From Sclerotinia nivalis (Eukaryota; Ascomycota; Leotiomycetes; Helotiales; Sclerotiniaceae): a stretch of 64,000 nt of DNA. Shown one piece after another: positions 46,330-58,454 of the stretch. Numbering within the stretch: the stretch's first letter is position 1; every line of letters begins with the position of its first letter. Below the pieces are notes generated by a model. It had not been told where the DNA came from and did not search any database. It saw only the letters and a list, made by a program, of their open reading frames with translations. The position numbers and the translations under genes were made by a program. The stretch covers positions 1,238,001 through 1,302,000 of the forward strand of contig JAPEIS010000005.1 in assembly GCA_029531795.1 (NCBI GenBank), written 5' to 3'.

Positions 46330-47588
46330 GTGCTGGAAGGAGAGACGAAGGGCGCCACTTCAGGCCCTCGTGTTAGGGAGGACATGTACTTTTGATTAGC
46401 AAATGCTTTCCCACACCAAAAAAAATTAGCTATCTGCATCAATGCGAGACTTTCATAACCACATTCAAAGGTTCCAAAAGTAGTCATGTAATGGTTGAAA
46501 CGCGTGACAACATTCAAAAATCCCATTCTGCTACACCATAATTCAAGATCTCCGCCTTCATTTGATATGGGAAGCAATTTGAGATTCGCTACTAATTTAA
46601 CAATTGACGTTCATGTCATTTAACATGAAGCGAAATAATCAAAGCTGAGGATATGAAATAAGTACGCAAACCTTTGAGATTATAATAAAAAATCAAGGTA
46701 TAATTATCCTAATGCAGTCTTTTAATACACACCATCTATACAAAATCATAATGAAGCTACAGATCATTGTAATGCTTTCCAAAATTGCATAGAATATAGT
46801 AATTTAGAGTCTTGTGAGGACAGCAAATTATCTTGAAGGTATCGATAACTGACACACCTCGAAATATGAATCTGATCATCAGTACCGGGAGTATGGTAGT
46901 ATGCTATAATACTGTGAGCTGAGCACAGTTTCCAAAGAAATGAATTAATAGCTGAATAATTTCATGTGAATATGATATGATGCGTGATTAATTTTTCAGT
47001 CACCTATGACCACAAAGTGACTTCGAAAAACCCAGCTCCAATTTCGACTCACAGCAGATAAAGTCGGGTTTACTCACCCAGGATAGTTACCCATGCCGTA
47101 GTATAGAAGTCATCCTAGCAGCTGCAGCGATCTTAAAAGAGCTCGCAGTCCCCAAGTTATTTCCTGCTTTGCCAAACATACACAATCCATTATCACAACC
47201 ACCAGAAACATTCCAAACTTCACACATCACCATATTGAATCATAATCGCCTGAAACAATCTGGTCTCCATACAATAACACTGCTGTAAGTTCACTAGAAT
47301 CAAGAGTGATGCTGGCGTCCAAATCTAACTTTCCACGGTCGATTAGCTACTCTTCCATAACAAGATACTTCAAGATCGCATAGTGCCATCGTGAATAAGC
47401 TTCGTAAGTTCATTCATTCGTGACACTGGGACAACATCCGGGCTAGGCTAACGATCCTGGCATTTATAGGATATCCAAGACCGATTTGAACACTTCATCT
47501 TTCTCTTCAGCCTTGGGGATGTGTTCAAACATTTGCGATCATATGTCTCCTAGTATATTTCACTTTCTGTTGCAGCGGAAAGTACGCG
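46330..47588. other. Intergenic region, 1.3 kb
   Basis: AT-rich, no supported gene. The GTAAGT words at about 47285 and 47407 lie in the likely leader of the next gene and may open 5'-UTR introns. Confidence 0.45.
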
Positions 47589-48446
47589 GTGACGGAAAGA
47601 TGTCACAATTATCTTCCTACCTCCCACTTCTGCGAACACGGGCTGATAGTTGACGTTCGAACTGTGCTATCTAAACGCAAATATTGCTTCGAGGCGAGTA
47701 GTGAGGGCAAAAAGTGCGAGGAGAAAAAATCACTTGAGCTTAAATTGGGTGGGGAAGTGGAAAATATTTACAAAGGTCTCAAGGACATTATTGAATGTTG
47801 CGCGGCGAAGCGAGATGTCTTGAAAGGAGCCAATTTCAGATCCGTCAACTTCGGCCGCGGAGGCTACAACGGCCCCAACAAAAACGATAACGGAGAAGAT
47901 AATTTGCGCTCTATCATTTCCATCTCTTTCCGTCACGGAGATGATGATGATGGTGAAGAAGAAGAAGATGAAAGAGGATTATTTCACTTTGGTACCAGGT
48001 GGTAAGACCCCTGGTATGGGTTGGAGATTTGTTGGCTTTGGATGAACTTTCCGGAGAGCAGGATCCCAAGGACGATACGGACTTTCGTATTTCTGCTCAA
48101 GCGCCGAAGTTATTCAAAGACTATACAATGGATACCAGGGCCGAGGCGTGCAGGATCAGCGAAGATCAGAGGTCAGAAACGATAGAGGAAGCAAGGAAAG
48201 TAAGAACACAGCTGAGACACAAGGGCTTCAAAGTACAGGGAACCTTTGAAGTTCGAAGATAAATCCTTGAAAGATGCGGAACCCTTGACGAAGTGGTCAC
48301 CTTATGAAGAAGACTACTTCAAAGTCGACCTACTAAAAACTGAAACGGACGTGGCACAAGAAGCTAGGCTGAGACATGAAATCTTAGAATTTTTGCTACT
48401 TGCAGGATACCGGGTTGATGGAAATATGGAAATATTTAAGGTTTAA
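47589..48446 (+). pseudogene. Hypothetical accessory protein in three frames, KGFxVQG motif twice
   Basis: Three overlapping open frames (47589-48005, ~47999-48262, 48246-48446) follow one another with no room for introns, so two frameshifts are needed. The head has ERCHNYLPTSHFCEHG and KRKYCFEASSEGKKCEEKK (five cysteines with nearby His), then an acidic run DDDDGEEEEDE. The second frame ends in KVRTQLRHKGFKVQGTFEVR. The third repeats the same design: a helix LKTETDVAQEARLRHEIL and LLLAGYRVDGNMEIFK just before the stop. So the gene carried two copies of the helix plus (K/A)G(F/Y)xVxG unit. Function unknown; it is the clearest member of the local family. Confidence 0.5.
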
Positions 48447-48539
48447 CGTGTAATTAGAAACAGTGCTTAACATACAAGCAGGAGGACAAGACTCAACATC
48501 TGTACATAGTGTCCTCTACGAACCTCCAGCTCTTTTATT

Positions 48540-49345
48540 TAATTATTAGAATCTGCAGAGCTAAGTTTGAATCATTTGATAGAGTCGTAGTAATTAAAAA
48601 AGGAAGAGATATCTGATCGTGATATTTTTTGCTTCCGAATTGGTTGATGGCAAAGACCAGATCTCGGTTTTTTGATAATCGTATTATCGGATTGTACTTT
48701 CTATAATACTATTTTTATTACGAAACAAAAGACAACATTATCATCTATAATAATATATTACAAAATTATCTCCAAAATCCCTTTGAGGCATCGGATGCGA
48801 TTTATCAAATTCGATTTTAAAATTCAGACCTTACCTCCTTCGATTCGAATCAAAATAATAACAATTTATATATTTGAAGGAGCTATATAGAACGATCCGA
48901 ACTAATAATATATCTATTATAGAATTCGATAAAGGATATACTATATATAGGATTGGAACATCTTATAAAATCAATATCCCTATAATTTGAAGGGTTTTAT
49001 AAAGTCGATATTAAGTAAGGTATAATTGCTGGGAAGTTACGAACAGGACAAAAAGTTGATATGAAGGAAGATTGTTTGGATTTGATTGATAGAGGGATCG
49101 GATTTGGAAAATCATGAGTGTAATGCTTTGATTGGTATTTTTATCTTTATATACGATACCATATAGAGATCGGGCTTTGCTTTTTAGTATTAGTTTTCAT
49201 TTTCTTTATCAAAAATATATACAAATCTGTATGCTATTTAGATAACACTACTTATAGCTATCTGTTAAAAGCTCGATTGAGCTCTTAACTGTCCTAGATA
49301 GTCTTTGATTCAGTGTGGACGTTAATTAAATCAATCAATCAATTA
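48540..49345. mobile_element. AT-rich decayed element ending in a LINE-like tail
   Basis: The stretch is very rich in A+T with repeated ATAT/TTAT words. Its last ~115 bp (49230-49345) are homologous to the non-LTR-like element at 50631-50798: both share gtcctagatagtctt, cagtgtggacgtta and a tail of aatcaatcaatcaa. The 5' limit is uncertain. Relative to the other copy it carries G-to-A and C-to-T changes (agcccctagccg against agctcttaactg), as expected after RIP. Confidence 0.55.
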
Positions 49346-49792
49346 ATATACAAGCAGCTTAACCCCTTTTGGGGTACCCAAAAAAAAAGCGAGACTTTTC
49401 ACACCCACAATATCCAACCGAAAGGAAAAGATTTATGACTCTAGAATTGAGTACAAGGGTCAGACTACACAAGTTAGCAGTAAGACCAGTCCAAATTTAT
49501 TAGTATTCAGATGATGCGATTCTTAAGATTCACTAGTATCTTCCGATGCACCCGCAGTCATCATTTTTATCAACTATAGTAGTCACAGTTTTCTTTTTTT
49601 AGGGACAGAGAAGAAACACCATTAAAAACCCACCAAACAGGTCATACTCCACAACCACACATTAAGCATACGGATCACCTGATTAAGGCCGAATACCGTA
49701 CTGACAACTATGTACCATTATACTGTAATTATCACACGATTGAGAATATTGCACATACTTGGCAACACTGGTTCAGACCCATCTAGACGAAA

Positions 49793-50233
49793 ATGAAGAC
49801 AAGGAAATTCTCAATGAGAAGCAGCAAACGATCCCGAAGAAACAATATATGCATCTTCACAAGGCTTTCTTGTGGTCTTCGTGATAGATTTTGGGACATG
49901 GCAGAATCCACCCACTATTGCACAAAGTATTGCAACTGCAATAATGATAATAGAGGTGGATTGTGCCAATCTTTTAAGAAGGGACCTCTTAACGTCTCTG
50001 CTAGAAACACCTACATGTATGTATCAGTACTACATAGAGCAGCCAATTGCTTCTGCACAGGATGTCCTCGATGGGTCGAAGGAAAACAGGCAACATGGCG
50101 TTACCAAGTGCAAGTTGAGCCCGCAAAGGTTCCTCAAGTTTTCCATAAAGCTTTTGAATACGATGAGGGAGATTGTTGGATTAAAGAGAAGAAATGGAAG
50201 TGTGGAATGAGCATGGCAGAGGTCATAAACTAG
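49793..50233 (+). CDS. Hypothetical Cys-rich accessory protein
   Basis: The 146-residue frame (possible inner start ATG 49910) contains THYCTKYCNCNNDNRGGLC, then NCFCTGCPRWVEG and later DCWIKEKKWKCGMSMAE, eleven cysteines in all. The Cx3CxC and CxCx2C pairs suggest zinc binding and recall the head parts of the genes at 39.8, 44.2 and 47.6 kb. A second long frame overlaps it (49872-50210), so coding is not certain. A tail with KGLEEKDFRIKAS lies about 200 bp downstream (near 50435-50475) in another frame and may be its lost 3' end. Confidence 0.4.
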   Translation: MKTRKFSMRSSKRSRRNNICIFTRLSCGLRDRFWDMAESTHYCTKYCNCNNDNRGGLCQSFKKGPLNVSARNTYMYVSVLHRAANCFCTGCPRWVEGKQATWRYQVQVEPAKVPQVFHKAFEYDEGDCWIKEKKWKCGMSMAEVIN

Positions 50234-50618
50234 ATGAAGGCGGCTGTGACAAGAAATAAAGCGACGAGATTCAGGAGATATATGGAAGATTTGAGTGGGT
50301 GAGGTCTTGGGAGAACGGAACCCTTATTGCAAAAGAGACTCTGAGGACATCAAGTTACGATATTGACAAAAGGTTCTTGACCAGAAACATCTAGAGATAC
50401 TTGGAGAAGAAGCTACAGACAGATTGTGTAAGATTCTCAAAGGACTAGAAGAGAAGGACTTCAGAATAAAGGCTTCACCCCTGTATTATGGTAATTCGAC
50501 TGGAGCGGATGGTAGAGAGTGAGCAATTCTACAATAGGAAAATGGGCCCGTCGAACTTTTACCGTGGCTTCGACGCAACTAAACGAATGTGCTAAAACTC
50601 ATTAATTAGTGTACCAAC

Positions 50619-50810
50619 AATGCAGAGCCTTTTTTCACTTGCCCTCAATCAACATTTCAAGGGTTGAAAAGAAACCCAAACTATACAAACTGTATGTTAG
50701 CTAGCATACAACTCCCCATAGCATCAACTAGGAGCTCATAGAGCCCCTAGCCGTCCTAGATAGTCTTAGACTCAGTGTGGACGTTAAATCAATCAATCAA
50801 TGCAGAGCCT
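50619..50810 (+). mobile_element. 5'-truncated non-LTR (LINE/SINE-like) element with 12-bp target duplication
   Basis: The element 50631-50798 is bounded by the identical 12-mer aatgcagagcct (50619-50630 and 50799-50810). Its 3' end is a short AATC-repeat tail (aaatcaatcaatcaa). Target duplication plus a 3' microsatellite tail is the mark of target-primed reverse transcription. The 3' ~115 bp are shared with the older copy ending at 49345. At 168 bp it has no coding capacity. Confidence 0.8.
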
Positions 50811-53553
50811 CTCAAAGAGACCATCAAGGTACTGGCAGAGCGCAAATGGGTTTGGTCAATCCTTAGGCTTCCACACATATCAAGAGAAGCAGATGCTGTA
50901 GACTCTGTCAAGGTTAGAGCACAAGTACAACGTAGTGGAACCTTATCGGCTTAATTATTGAGGTATTATAATGGACGAGTCAATATGTATGTATATTCTG
51001 TATGTATGAAACCTCTGATCTGGCCTATATACGGCTTGCTTATTCAGCATAATCCCTGACAGACTTGAAGACCAATCAATGATCAATGAACAAATTTGCG
51101 TTCAAGAAATAACTGGCAAAGGTGTGCCAGTACTTGCCACAAATTGCAAGAATATCAAAGTGGTTAATTGATGCAGAAACAATTCATCATTAGTAAGTGG
51201 CATACCATCCCATGTGAGAAGGTTTGTCTACAACGACAGCTTCTTGCATCAGGATAGAATCAGGAATGATCCCCCGACAGACAAACCCAGAAAATCCATT
51301 TCTGTGATAAAGTCAATACGTCGCGCGTCAAGTACAGACCTTGCATCATTTCTAAAACTCCCCAACCCCAACACGAACGTCAAGCTTTCGACTTCCGAGT
51401 TAAAGGTCAAGGGGTACAAAACGACAGTGACGTAAATGACAATTTTGTTAGCAGCGTTGCAGTAAGAACCCAAGAGTAAGACTCTTTTTCACAAAAAGCT
51501 GCGATGACGAGTGAGATAATTGTGGCGTGATTAGTCCTTGAGTTACGACAAGGTGGCATCTGATTGGATAAATGTGAGTAATGTTGAAACAAGGAAGGCC
51601 GGTCATATTCCGCAGTAATTCCGCCAGACTACTTCGTATAATCATGACAGATGCAGTTGCCACCAAACCTGGAATCTAGCTCAGCCTTATACGTACATTT
51701 TGTAACAATACTAGAAAATGATTGCCAGATGTAACTTCAAGCCTTGGGCTACAGGAGCTTGAATCTTTCACGATATAGATTATTATTTAGATTATTATTA
51801 TCTTCACTGCATGAGCGATTGAAAAAGAAAGCAGTAATCATGTATGTTGCGTACTCGAAATACTGCAGAGATGATAAATCCATAAGAACAGAAATGGCAT
51901 ATCATTTACGTTTCTGATGTTGAACTTATCGCCGAGACGGGCGAACTTTTGCCATTGTCTTGCCACGAAAATAATGTACACGATGAAAATCTAGATGAGA
52001 ATGCAAATGCGACGATAAGCATACCGAGTTCGAATGCAGAAAATATGAGGAAATATAATTGTAATCGATTCTATGGGTGCATAGGAAAAGGCGCTTTTAA
52101 TCGAGAGTACTTTTTCTTGGTTGGTCGCCATTGTTTATATTGGCCGGCCCGTAATAAGACGGACCGAAGGAGACTTTCCCAAGGAGGGATTTGATTCTAA
52201 GCAAATGAGGAAATACTTGAATATGAATAGTACCGGTAGAATCTTAGGTAACGAAAGGCTACGCTAGCAATATTATCATATAGATGTAAAAGAGCTCATG
52301 TGAGCAGTAATAAGTCGCCTTTTCGAAGGCGATAACCTTATCTGTTTCACGATCCAAACTTTGGTTGTTTGTGGAAAATATGATGCTGACCCGATGTCGC
52401 GATTTGCAGGATATCGATATATTTCCAATAGTACGATGGTATGAGGCTGGCTACCACCGAATAAATTTGACTACGGCTATATATTTATTGGCAAGTTGAT
52501 ATTGATTTATCGCAGGCGGGGGTAAGCGGTGAGGTATTATTGCCCGATGGAGGGGTAGCAAGGAAGTTGATTTGACCAGATGAAGGCTTCCGATATATCT
52601 GGTACCGAAATAGATGAAATGGCGGAGTGCAGGATTGCTACATCGGAATATTCATTTGCCCACAAATTCATGAGTTTTGCTCGGTTCCGACGGCTTTTTT
52701 GGCGATTGGGGAAGGTACCTGCAGGTCATAATGTATCGTCACGATATCAGCTGTCTCTGCTAAGCCCCCTGTTTTTCGGTTTCGAGGTGGGTCGCTTGAA
52801 ACAATCTGAGATCAATATCTCGAGTTAGGCATTTCGGATCTTATCATCACATGTTGAAAGATAAAGAGACAGAGTTTCGGTAAAAGTGTCTAGTCAAATT
52901 ATACCTTGGTGTCCCTCCTTTGTTTGTTCTCTGCAAAAGAGATCGACGCGTGCTGGTGCTGTTGCTGTTGCTGGTTTATTAAGCTGATTCATGTTCTTTG
53001 ACCTTCGCTTTCGGTCGTGGCTTTTTTTGTTCGGTAATATCGATTCTAATACATTTCCGTCATATCGTACAACATGAGCACTAAGCCACTATCAAAGACT
53101 GGGCCGACAAGACGTCAAGTTTATTTTTGAGTAAATGCCTATCCATGATTATTTCCAAGTCTGGTCACACCCGCATTGACACATTCAAGTTGGGCCGAAC
53201 CATCACCTAGATATTCGGTCAGACACAAAACCTTAAAGATTATCATCTGGCCTTCTCAACCCGGTGAGTGTAGTCCAGTGAGCTGCCCAATATGAGTGGT
53301 ATTATCAAATACATAACCTCATAACCATTCCCCTTTACATATATGTGTTGGGTATCATCGCATTCCAACTTGCTGTTGAAGTCTAATGTTGCACATTCGA
53401 AATCAACAACTCAACATCAACATTGCCAACTCATCCCTAAGCAAACAAAATTAATATCAGCCTCGTCTCTAATCACATACTTAGTATTACACTGAGCCAT
53501 CGCAGATTAAACATCGAAATCAAATACTTAATTTCTTCTCTTTCAAACCCATC
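50811..53553. other. Gene-poor region, 2.7 kb
   Basis: Contains eroded pieces only. Just after the element, 50811-50956 reads ERKWVWSILRL and DSVKVRAQVQRSGTLSA before a stop, similar in style to the KVRTQLRHKGFKVQGTF end at 48.2 kb. A 73-residue frame at 51214-51435 ends ELKVKGYKTTVT. Frames at 51949-52194 and 52580-52828 are unrecognisable. Confidence 0.45.
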
Positions 53554-53909
53554 ATGTCGAGAACTCATACAAATAATACCTCCGTCGACGGCAGACAGTA
53601 CTTTTTAATCACAAATGTCACGGCAACCAGTAACGCGAACACTGAATTTGATCTTCAGGCCGAACCATGGAGGCTGCCATATAGTATCAACGACTCTGAT
53701 TTGACTTTCGATGGAAAACCATTGAACATGCTGTATGAAGAAAACCGATGCATGGCAGAAGAACATGTGGCTCAAAGCTCACATGACTGCAAATCACATG
53801 ACGTAAGTTTCCTCCTCACTTGATGTTTCCTGGGTTCCTTGCGCGCGTAAACTAACGGAGGCCTGTATAGAGCTCTAAAGGACGTGGAAGGAGTCGCCAG
53901 AGGAAGTAA
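53554..53909 (+). CDS. Small hypothetical protein (95 residues)
   Basis: Exon 1 (53554-53802) ends at a GTAAGT donor, the 68-bp intron has an ACTAAC branch point and ends TATAG, and exon 2 (53871-53909) adds SSKGRGRSRQRK. The product has an acidic centre with PWRLPYSINDSDLTFDGKPL and NMLYEENRCMAEEH and a basic Arg-rich end. I recall similar short proteins of the P-W-x-LPY-x-IND-D-L-x-F-x-GKPL type from Botrytis-like fungi, but know of no function. The basic tail may bind nucleic acid; that is a guess. Confidence 0.55.
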
Positions 53910-55103
53910 GAGGATTTTGTTTTGACAGCCACAAGCCTAACTTTCAATGAAAGGTTGTGGATGTCTCACTTTACAAATACCTGCAACAATTCTTTTCTCG
54001 AAATGAAAAACGACGTATGCGATAAGACTTCCAATGATACTGTTACAAGTATCGAGTTCTTTATTGAGTGTAAATCTCTTGGAGTGCATACAGCATGCAG
54101 CTCTTCGAGTACTACTCAAGTCCCTGGGGATTCCGATCCTAGCATCGCAGTTTAGGACGGAAGTGCATAAGAGCTTTCTATATTCGTGTGACAGTCACGA
54201 ATATTCTTGTCAGCAGGTTAAACTGTCAGACTTATACCATAAACGATCGGTACGCGCGTAGACTTTATGGCTCACCATTGGTATGGGACTCAGAATGGAA
54301 AATTCCGGCCTGACATCCATCAGCGACTCGGATTCCAATCCAATGAAGAGCATCAACAAAAGACGTAAGAGGCAAAAAACTCGTCAGCTTATCGATGAGA
54401 TTGCAGAATAAATCTCAGAATAGCTCATACCATCGCAAACGATGTCGAAGCCAAGGTGACTATACCACAGGCGCGTTGGCTGAAGGAAATTTGACGTATC
54501 TCGGTTAATCACCTCGATATTCACCTGCCCTCACTACCAATATAAAAAAATCAGTCATAGCCTCATGTTAAAAGCATGAGAAATTGGGATAACTCCAGCT
54601 GGCGTTTTGCAGTGTCTCATTTGGTAACCTTTGTGTTGGTATTGACCTATCCACTTTGAGGGTTCGAGGAAATTTTTCGAGGGGAAGAGGGAGGGAGAGG
54701 GGTGTGCGGAGGAAAGATGCTAGGTGGAGAGTTACATCATGACATGTATTGGAGGATGCTGCTCTTGGACGGGAGATTATGTCTTGAGAGCTATTCACGG
54801 AGTAGGGCATTTTATTGTTTACTATTTTGGAACCCGTAGGTGGGGTGTTGGTAGTGGGGCAGCAGGTCCCTGGTGGTGTGAATAGGATGGAGGAATACTA
54901 TCTCGATCAGACAACAATACCATTTTCCGTAGCAACTTTAAATCTTCTTATGTTTGTAGAAACGTGTGTGTATTGTAGATTATAGCTCCCTGAATATCTG
55001 AAGGTTACAAAAAAACGCTGCAATATCGCTTCAACTGATCATACATCCATTTTCCGTTCAACGACTGCTTAGGTATCTACTTTTAAGCCTCCAAATCCCC
55101 ACT
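53910..55103. other. Intergenic region, 1.2 kb
   Basis: Holds frames at 53922-54155 and 54568-54810 without recognisable content. The right end is the 3' flank of the superoxide dismutase gene. Confidence 0.45.
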
Positions 55104-55942
55104 TCACTTCAATCTCTTCTCAACGGTCTTCCAGTTAATCACATCCCAGATAGCACTGAAATACTCCGCCTTTCTGTTCTCGTATTGCAGGTAGTACGCA
55201 TGCTCCCAAGCATCAACACCCAATAAGGGAGTGAACTTGCCCACTACTGGATCTTGGTTTGCGTATGTTTTGATTTGAACTTGACCAGTCTCGTTATCCT
55301 TGACTAACCACGCCCATCCACTACCTTGAATGCCTGCCAATGCCGCGTTAAATTTGGTCTTGAAGGATGAGAAATTTCCATAGCTGGTCTCAATTGCAGT
55401 CTATAGATATTATAATTAGCCACTGCCTTGTGAGACCTACAGCCCTATAGATTTCTGAGGAAAGGATCGTAGCCATACCTTCAAAGTACCTGCAGGCTCT
55501 CCACCACCACCATTCTTACTTGGTGCCAAATTTTCCCAGAACAAACTGTGATTCAAATGTCCACCTCCGTGGAAGTTAACGAGGGGCTGCAATGCAATAG
55601 CACCAGCAATGTCTCCCTTGGATTCAGCGGCCTCAATTTGCTCGCTCGCGGCATTGAAGCTGTTGACATAGGTTTGGTGGTGCTTCTTGTGATGAAGCTC
55701 CATGATCTTGCCGGAGATAGAAGGTTCGAGTGCGCCATAATCGTCTGTGGTTACAATTAGCATATTTGACAAGATATCTGGGCGGCTGAATATGGGTATG
55801 AAGGGGACTAACATGGAAGATCTGGAAGAGTAGCCTTTCCACGGACGAAGGTTGTGCTTGCCATTGAAGCAGCCCGTTTGGAAGAGCTTGCTCTAAGAGC
55901 AGCACGAGCTGCAGCAGATGTGCGAAGAAGTGTGGTCGACAT
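55104..55942 (-). CDS. SOD2: Mitochondrial manganese superoxide dismutase
   Basis: Three exons (55942-55813, 55744-55479, 55400-55104) encode 230 residues. The first ~35 are a mitochondrial presequence rich in Arg, Ser and Ala (TSAAARAALRASSSKRAAS). The mature enzyme starts near ATLPDLPYDYGALEPSISG. All four metal ligands are seen: the first His in MELHHKKHHQTYV, the second in NHSLFWENLAP, and the Asp/His pair in VDAWEHAYYLQY; FSSFKTKFN, GSGWAWLV and INWKTVEKRL complete the family pattern. GGGHLNHS and the following motifs fit the Mn rather than Fe type. It turns superoxide into peroxide in the matrix. Divergent from PSF3 across a 303-bp shared promoter. Start chosen as the first ATG giving the presequence. 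Confidence 0.95.
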
Positions 55943-56245
55943 TTTGAGTAATGTTTGAGCGTTTGAAGTTTGGTATTGCTTCAATTCTTGATGTAGCTTT
56001 CAGATATCAATCGAACGTTTGCGAAAGAGGGGAAGCTTACGGAAGTTAATATTTGGAGCTCCCTGTCGCATTATGTCATTGTTGATTACATAAGCCATGG
56101 GAACATAAATAAAAGCGCGGTGCCGATTCAAACAAGATCTCGTTCGCACCCTCTCTCCCAACATACCATTGGATTTTGAGAAGTCGTTTTATTATGTGGA
56201 TTAGGTGAAACTTAATCTATAGCTGCAGACCTGTGGTTTTTGACA
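55943..56245. promoter_or_regulatory. Bidirectional promoter SOD2/PSF3
   Basis: 303 bp serve two divergent housekeeping genes. The spacer is free of open frames. Confidence 0.6.
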
Positions 56246-56851
56246 ATGTCCTACTACGATATTGACGCGATTCTTATCGACGCTCAAGTATTTACCCCTC
56301 CTTTTACTCAAGGTCACTGTATTAATATATGCTAGAAAATTCCATGCACATTCGAGCTCGACGTTCCCTCTCTGGGCTATCTCGATAACAATGCTGCTAC
56401 ACCGCTGAAAAAACATACTCGCGTCGATCTTCCTTTATGGCTCGCCGAACTCCTCGCTGTTTCCTCCTCTCCCTCTTCTCAAAAGTCTCTCGTAACCCTC
56501 GATCTTCCCGCTTGTCTCGCCCCACGCGTTCTCAATGCATTGAAAGCCGACCCTAAGAGTGTCGATTTGCGCAATCTGGCGCAGAATTTCTATGGATTGG
56601 GTGTGAGAGTTTTGGAGCTGTTCGAAGAGGAAGAGGTATGCGATGTTTTGATGGAGAGTTGGAGAACAAGAGCTGGTGAAATTAGCGATCATGCGGGGAG
56701 TGGAAGTGTAGGACAGAGTAATAGCAGAGGGGGGGGAGAAGGAGTAGAGTTCTTGAGGGGTTTGGATGAGGCAGAACGGCAATTGTTCAAGGCGGCGCAC
56801 GAGGGATCTAAAGCAATGGGGAAATGGATGGGCGAGGTGAAGAAGGGGTAG
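56246..56851 (+). CDS. PSF3: GINS complex subunit Psf3
   Basis: A 14-codon first exon (56246-56287, MSYYDIDAILIDAQ) joins exon 2 (56336-56851) across a 48-bp intron, giving 185 residues. The hallmark opening YYDIDAIL-x-x-x-Q-K-x-PC-x-F is followed by DVPSLGYLD, LPLWLAELLA, the helix block LKADPKSVDLRNLAQNFYGL and the C-terminal FLRGLDEAERQLFKAAHEGS. GINS (Sld5-Psf1-Psf2-Psf3) bridges Mcm2-7 and Cdc45 in the CMG helicase at replication forks. Length is near that of other fungal Psf3. A Ser/Gly insertion (SGSVGQSNSRGGGEG) lies before the last helix. The start is fixed by the splice and by the conserved first residues. Confidence 0.93.
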
Positions 56852-58454
56852 CGACAAGCGAGAGATGCTATCGAGCAGATGAAGAAGATTGCATCAATGC
56901 GAGACGCCTGCTATACTCACGACGGATACCACAAGGCGAAACACTATGGCGTTACTTGGGTCGGAAAACTTTTATTATTTGTGATACCCGTTACTCGGTA
57001 AATGGCCGATTTAATAAAATTATAGACAATTGCGAGAATGATCAGTTCCTCCAAAATTCGATGGTGATTTGGATCAAGTTTTTGCTTAGTGGCTCGACAA
57101 GGTGTCTGATGAACAAGCCCTAAATTGGCTGCCAGATCGAAGATTATCATTTTACAATTCTGCATAAACATATGGTGCGACTTGATCTATCGATCGTTTG
57201 GATAGTTCTAGAGACTATGGCGTGTTTAAAAATGCACTTTCCATACATTCTGGCACGTCTCGTTTCCAACCACTTCTCCAAGGCATATCTCCATCCATCG
57301 GGACTCATCAAACCTCGCAAAGAAAACCCCTTCGTCGATAGTCTGACGCCAGCTCAGACCCCACAGATGGTTGCCATAAACTCATATACTAACTGTGCTC
57401 CGGTATGCTCATGGAACTCCTCTTTCATGAAAACGGTAAATGGATATGAAACCCATTCTTTCCATCCTGGGTCCAGCTGGGAGTGCTTCCATGTGCTGTT
57501 TGCTGTGTACTGGACATGAGATAGTTGTGGTTTTAGGCTTGTGGGAAGTGTTTCGCATCTGTAGATGGATGTGTATTCGAGATATTGCATTTTCACGGTG
57601 GTTAAGAGGGCTGTAGGGTTGCAATGGAATGTTTAGATAATCATTGTGTGTAAAATGGATTATAATTATCTTTGATTACATAATCTGACATCCAAATAGC
57701 TCGGGACAGTGAAAGGCCATAGATAGAAATCAATGTTTCTACGTGCATAGTAGCTCAAAGATTTCATTATTATGTTGCTGGATCCCACGTTTTGCCTTTT
57801 AAGTTTTTAGCCAAAAGCATCTTCTAGACTTGACTAGCTCCTTTGTGTTGTCTGTCATTTTAGATTTTCGCTAAGACATGGGATCCCCCAACTTTAGAGA
57901 TGTGATTTACGGCATTTTATTTAGTCTTGTGTGGATGTAGTAATTACTCGTGAAATGAATGTATCATAGAAGTAAACTCTAGATCATTGAACTTCATGCA
58001 ATACCTCTTTACTGAAATTCTTTCTGATGGTTCCAGATAGATCACCATAGTGACACTGCCATCATCACATAAAGTAGACCGTTGCAGGAGAGAGAACAGT
58101 TGCAATTACCATTTTGCCATCATATTTTCTGAATTCCCTAATCATATTGTTCACCATGATATGACATCTCACTAAATTTTTGCATGGGAAAAGTTGTCAA
58201 ATAGATTTGTTTTCTATTTATTTGATTTGACTCATCTCTATCCACTGTAATCTCAAGTTCCTCAAAAAAGAAATAGTCCTTTAGACATCGCCGTGTATAG
58301 TCTATGTCATAGAGGAAAGAACTTTTGAAGCAGCCGAGTTCTTGCCTTGCTTCCACAACCCTGATTTATTGCTCAAAAAAATTCAGCTATTAATTTCGTC
58401 CATATGCAACATTCCTAAAAGCCATCAATGAAAAGGCAATAATGGCTCCTCGAG
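56852..58454. other. Intergenic region, 1.6 kb
   Basis: No gene recognised. Frames at 57172-57519 (115 residues) and on both strands around it lack domains, introns and coding bias that I can see. Confidence 0.45.

Noticed and set aside
49872..50210. 112-residue frame overlapping the Cys-rich frame
   Set aside because: Lacks the Cys pattern shared with neighbours; the other frame is the more likely coding one.
57172..57519. 115-residue frame after PSF3
   Set aside because: No recognisable domain, no introns, and equally long frames on the opposite strand.
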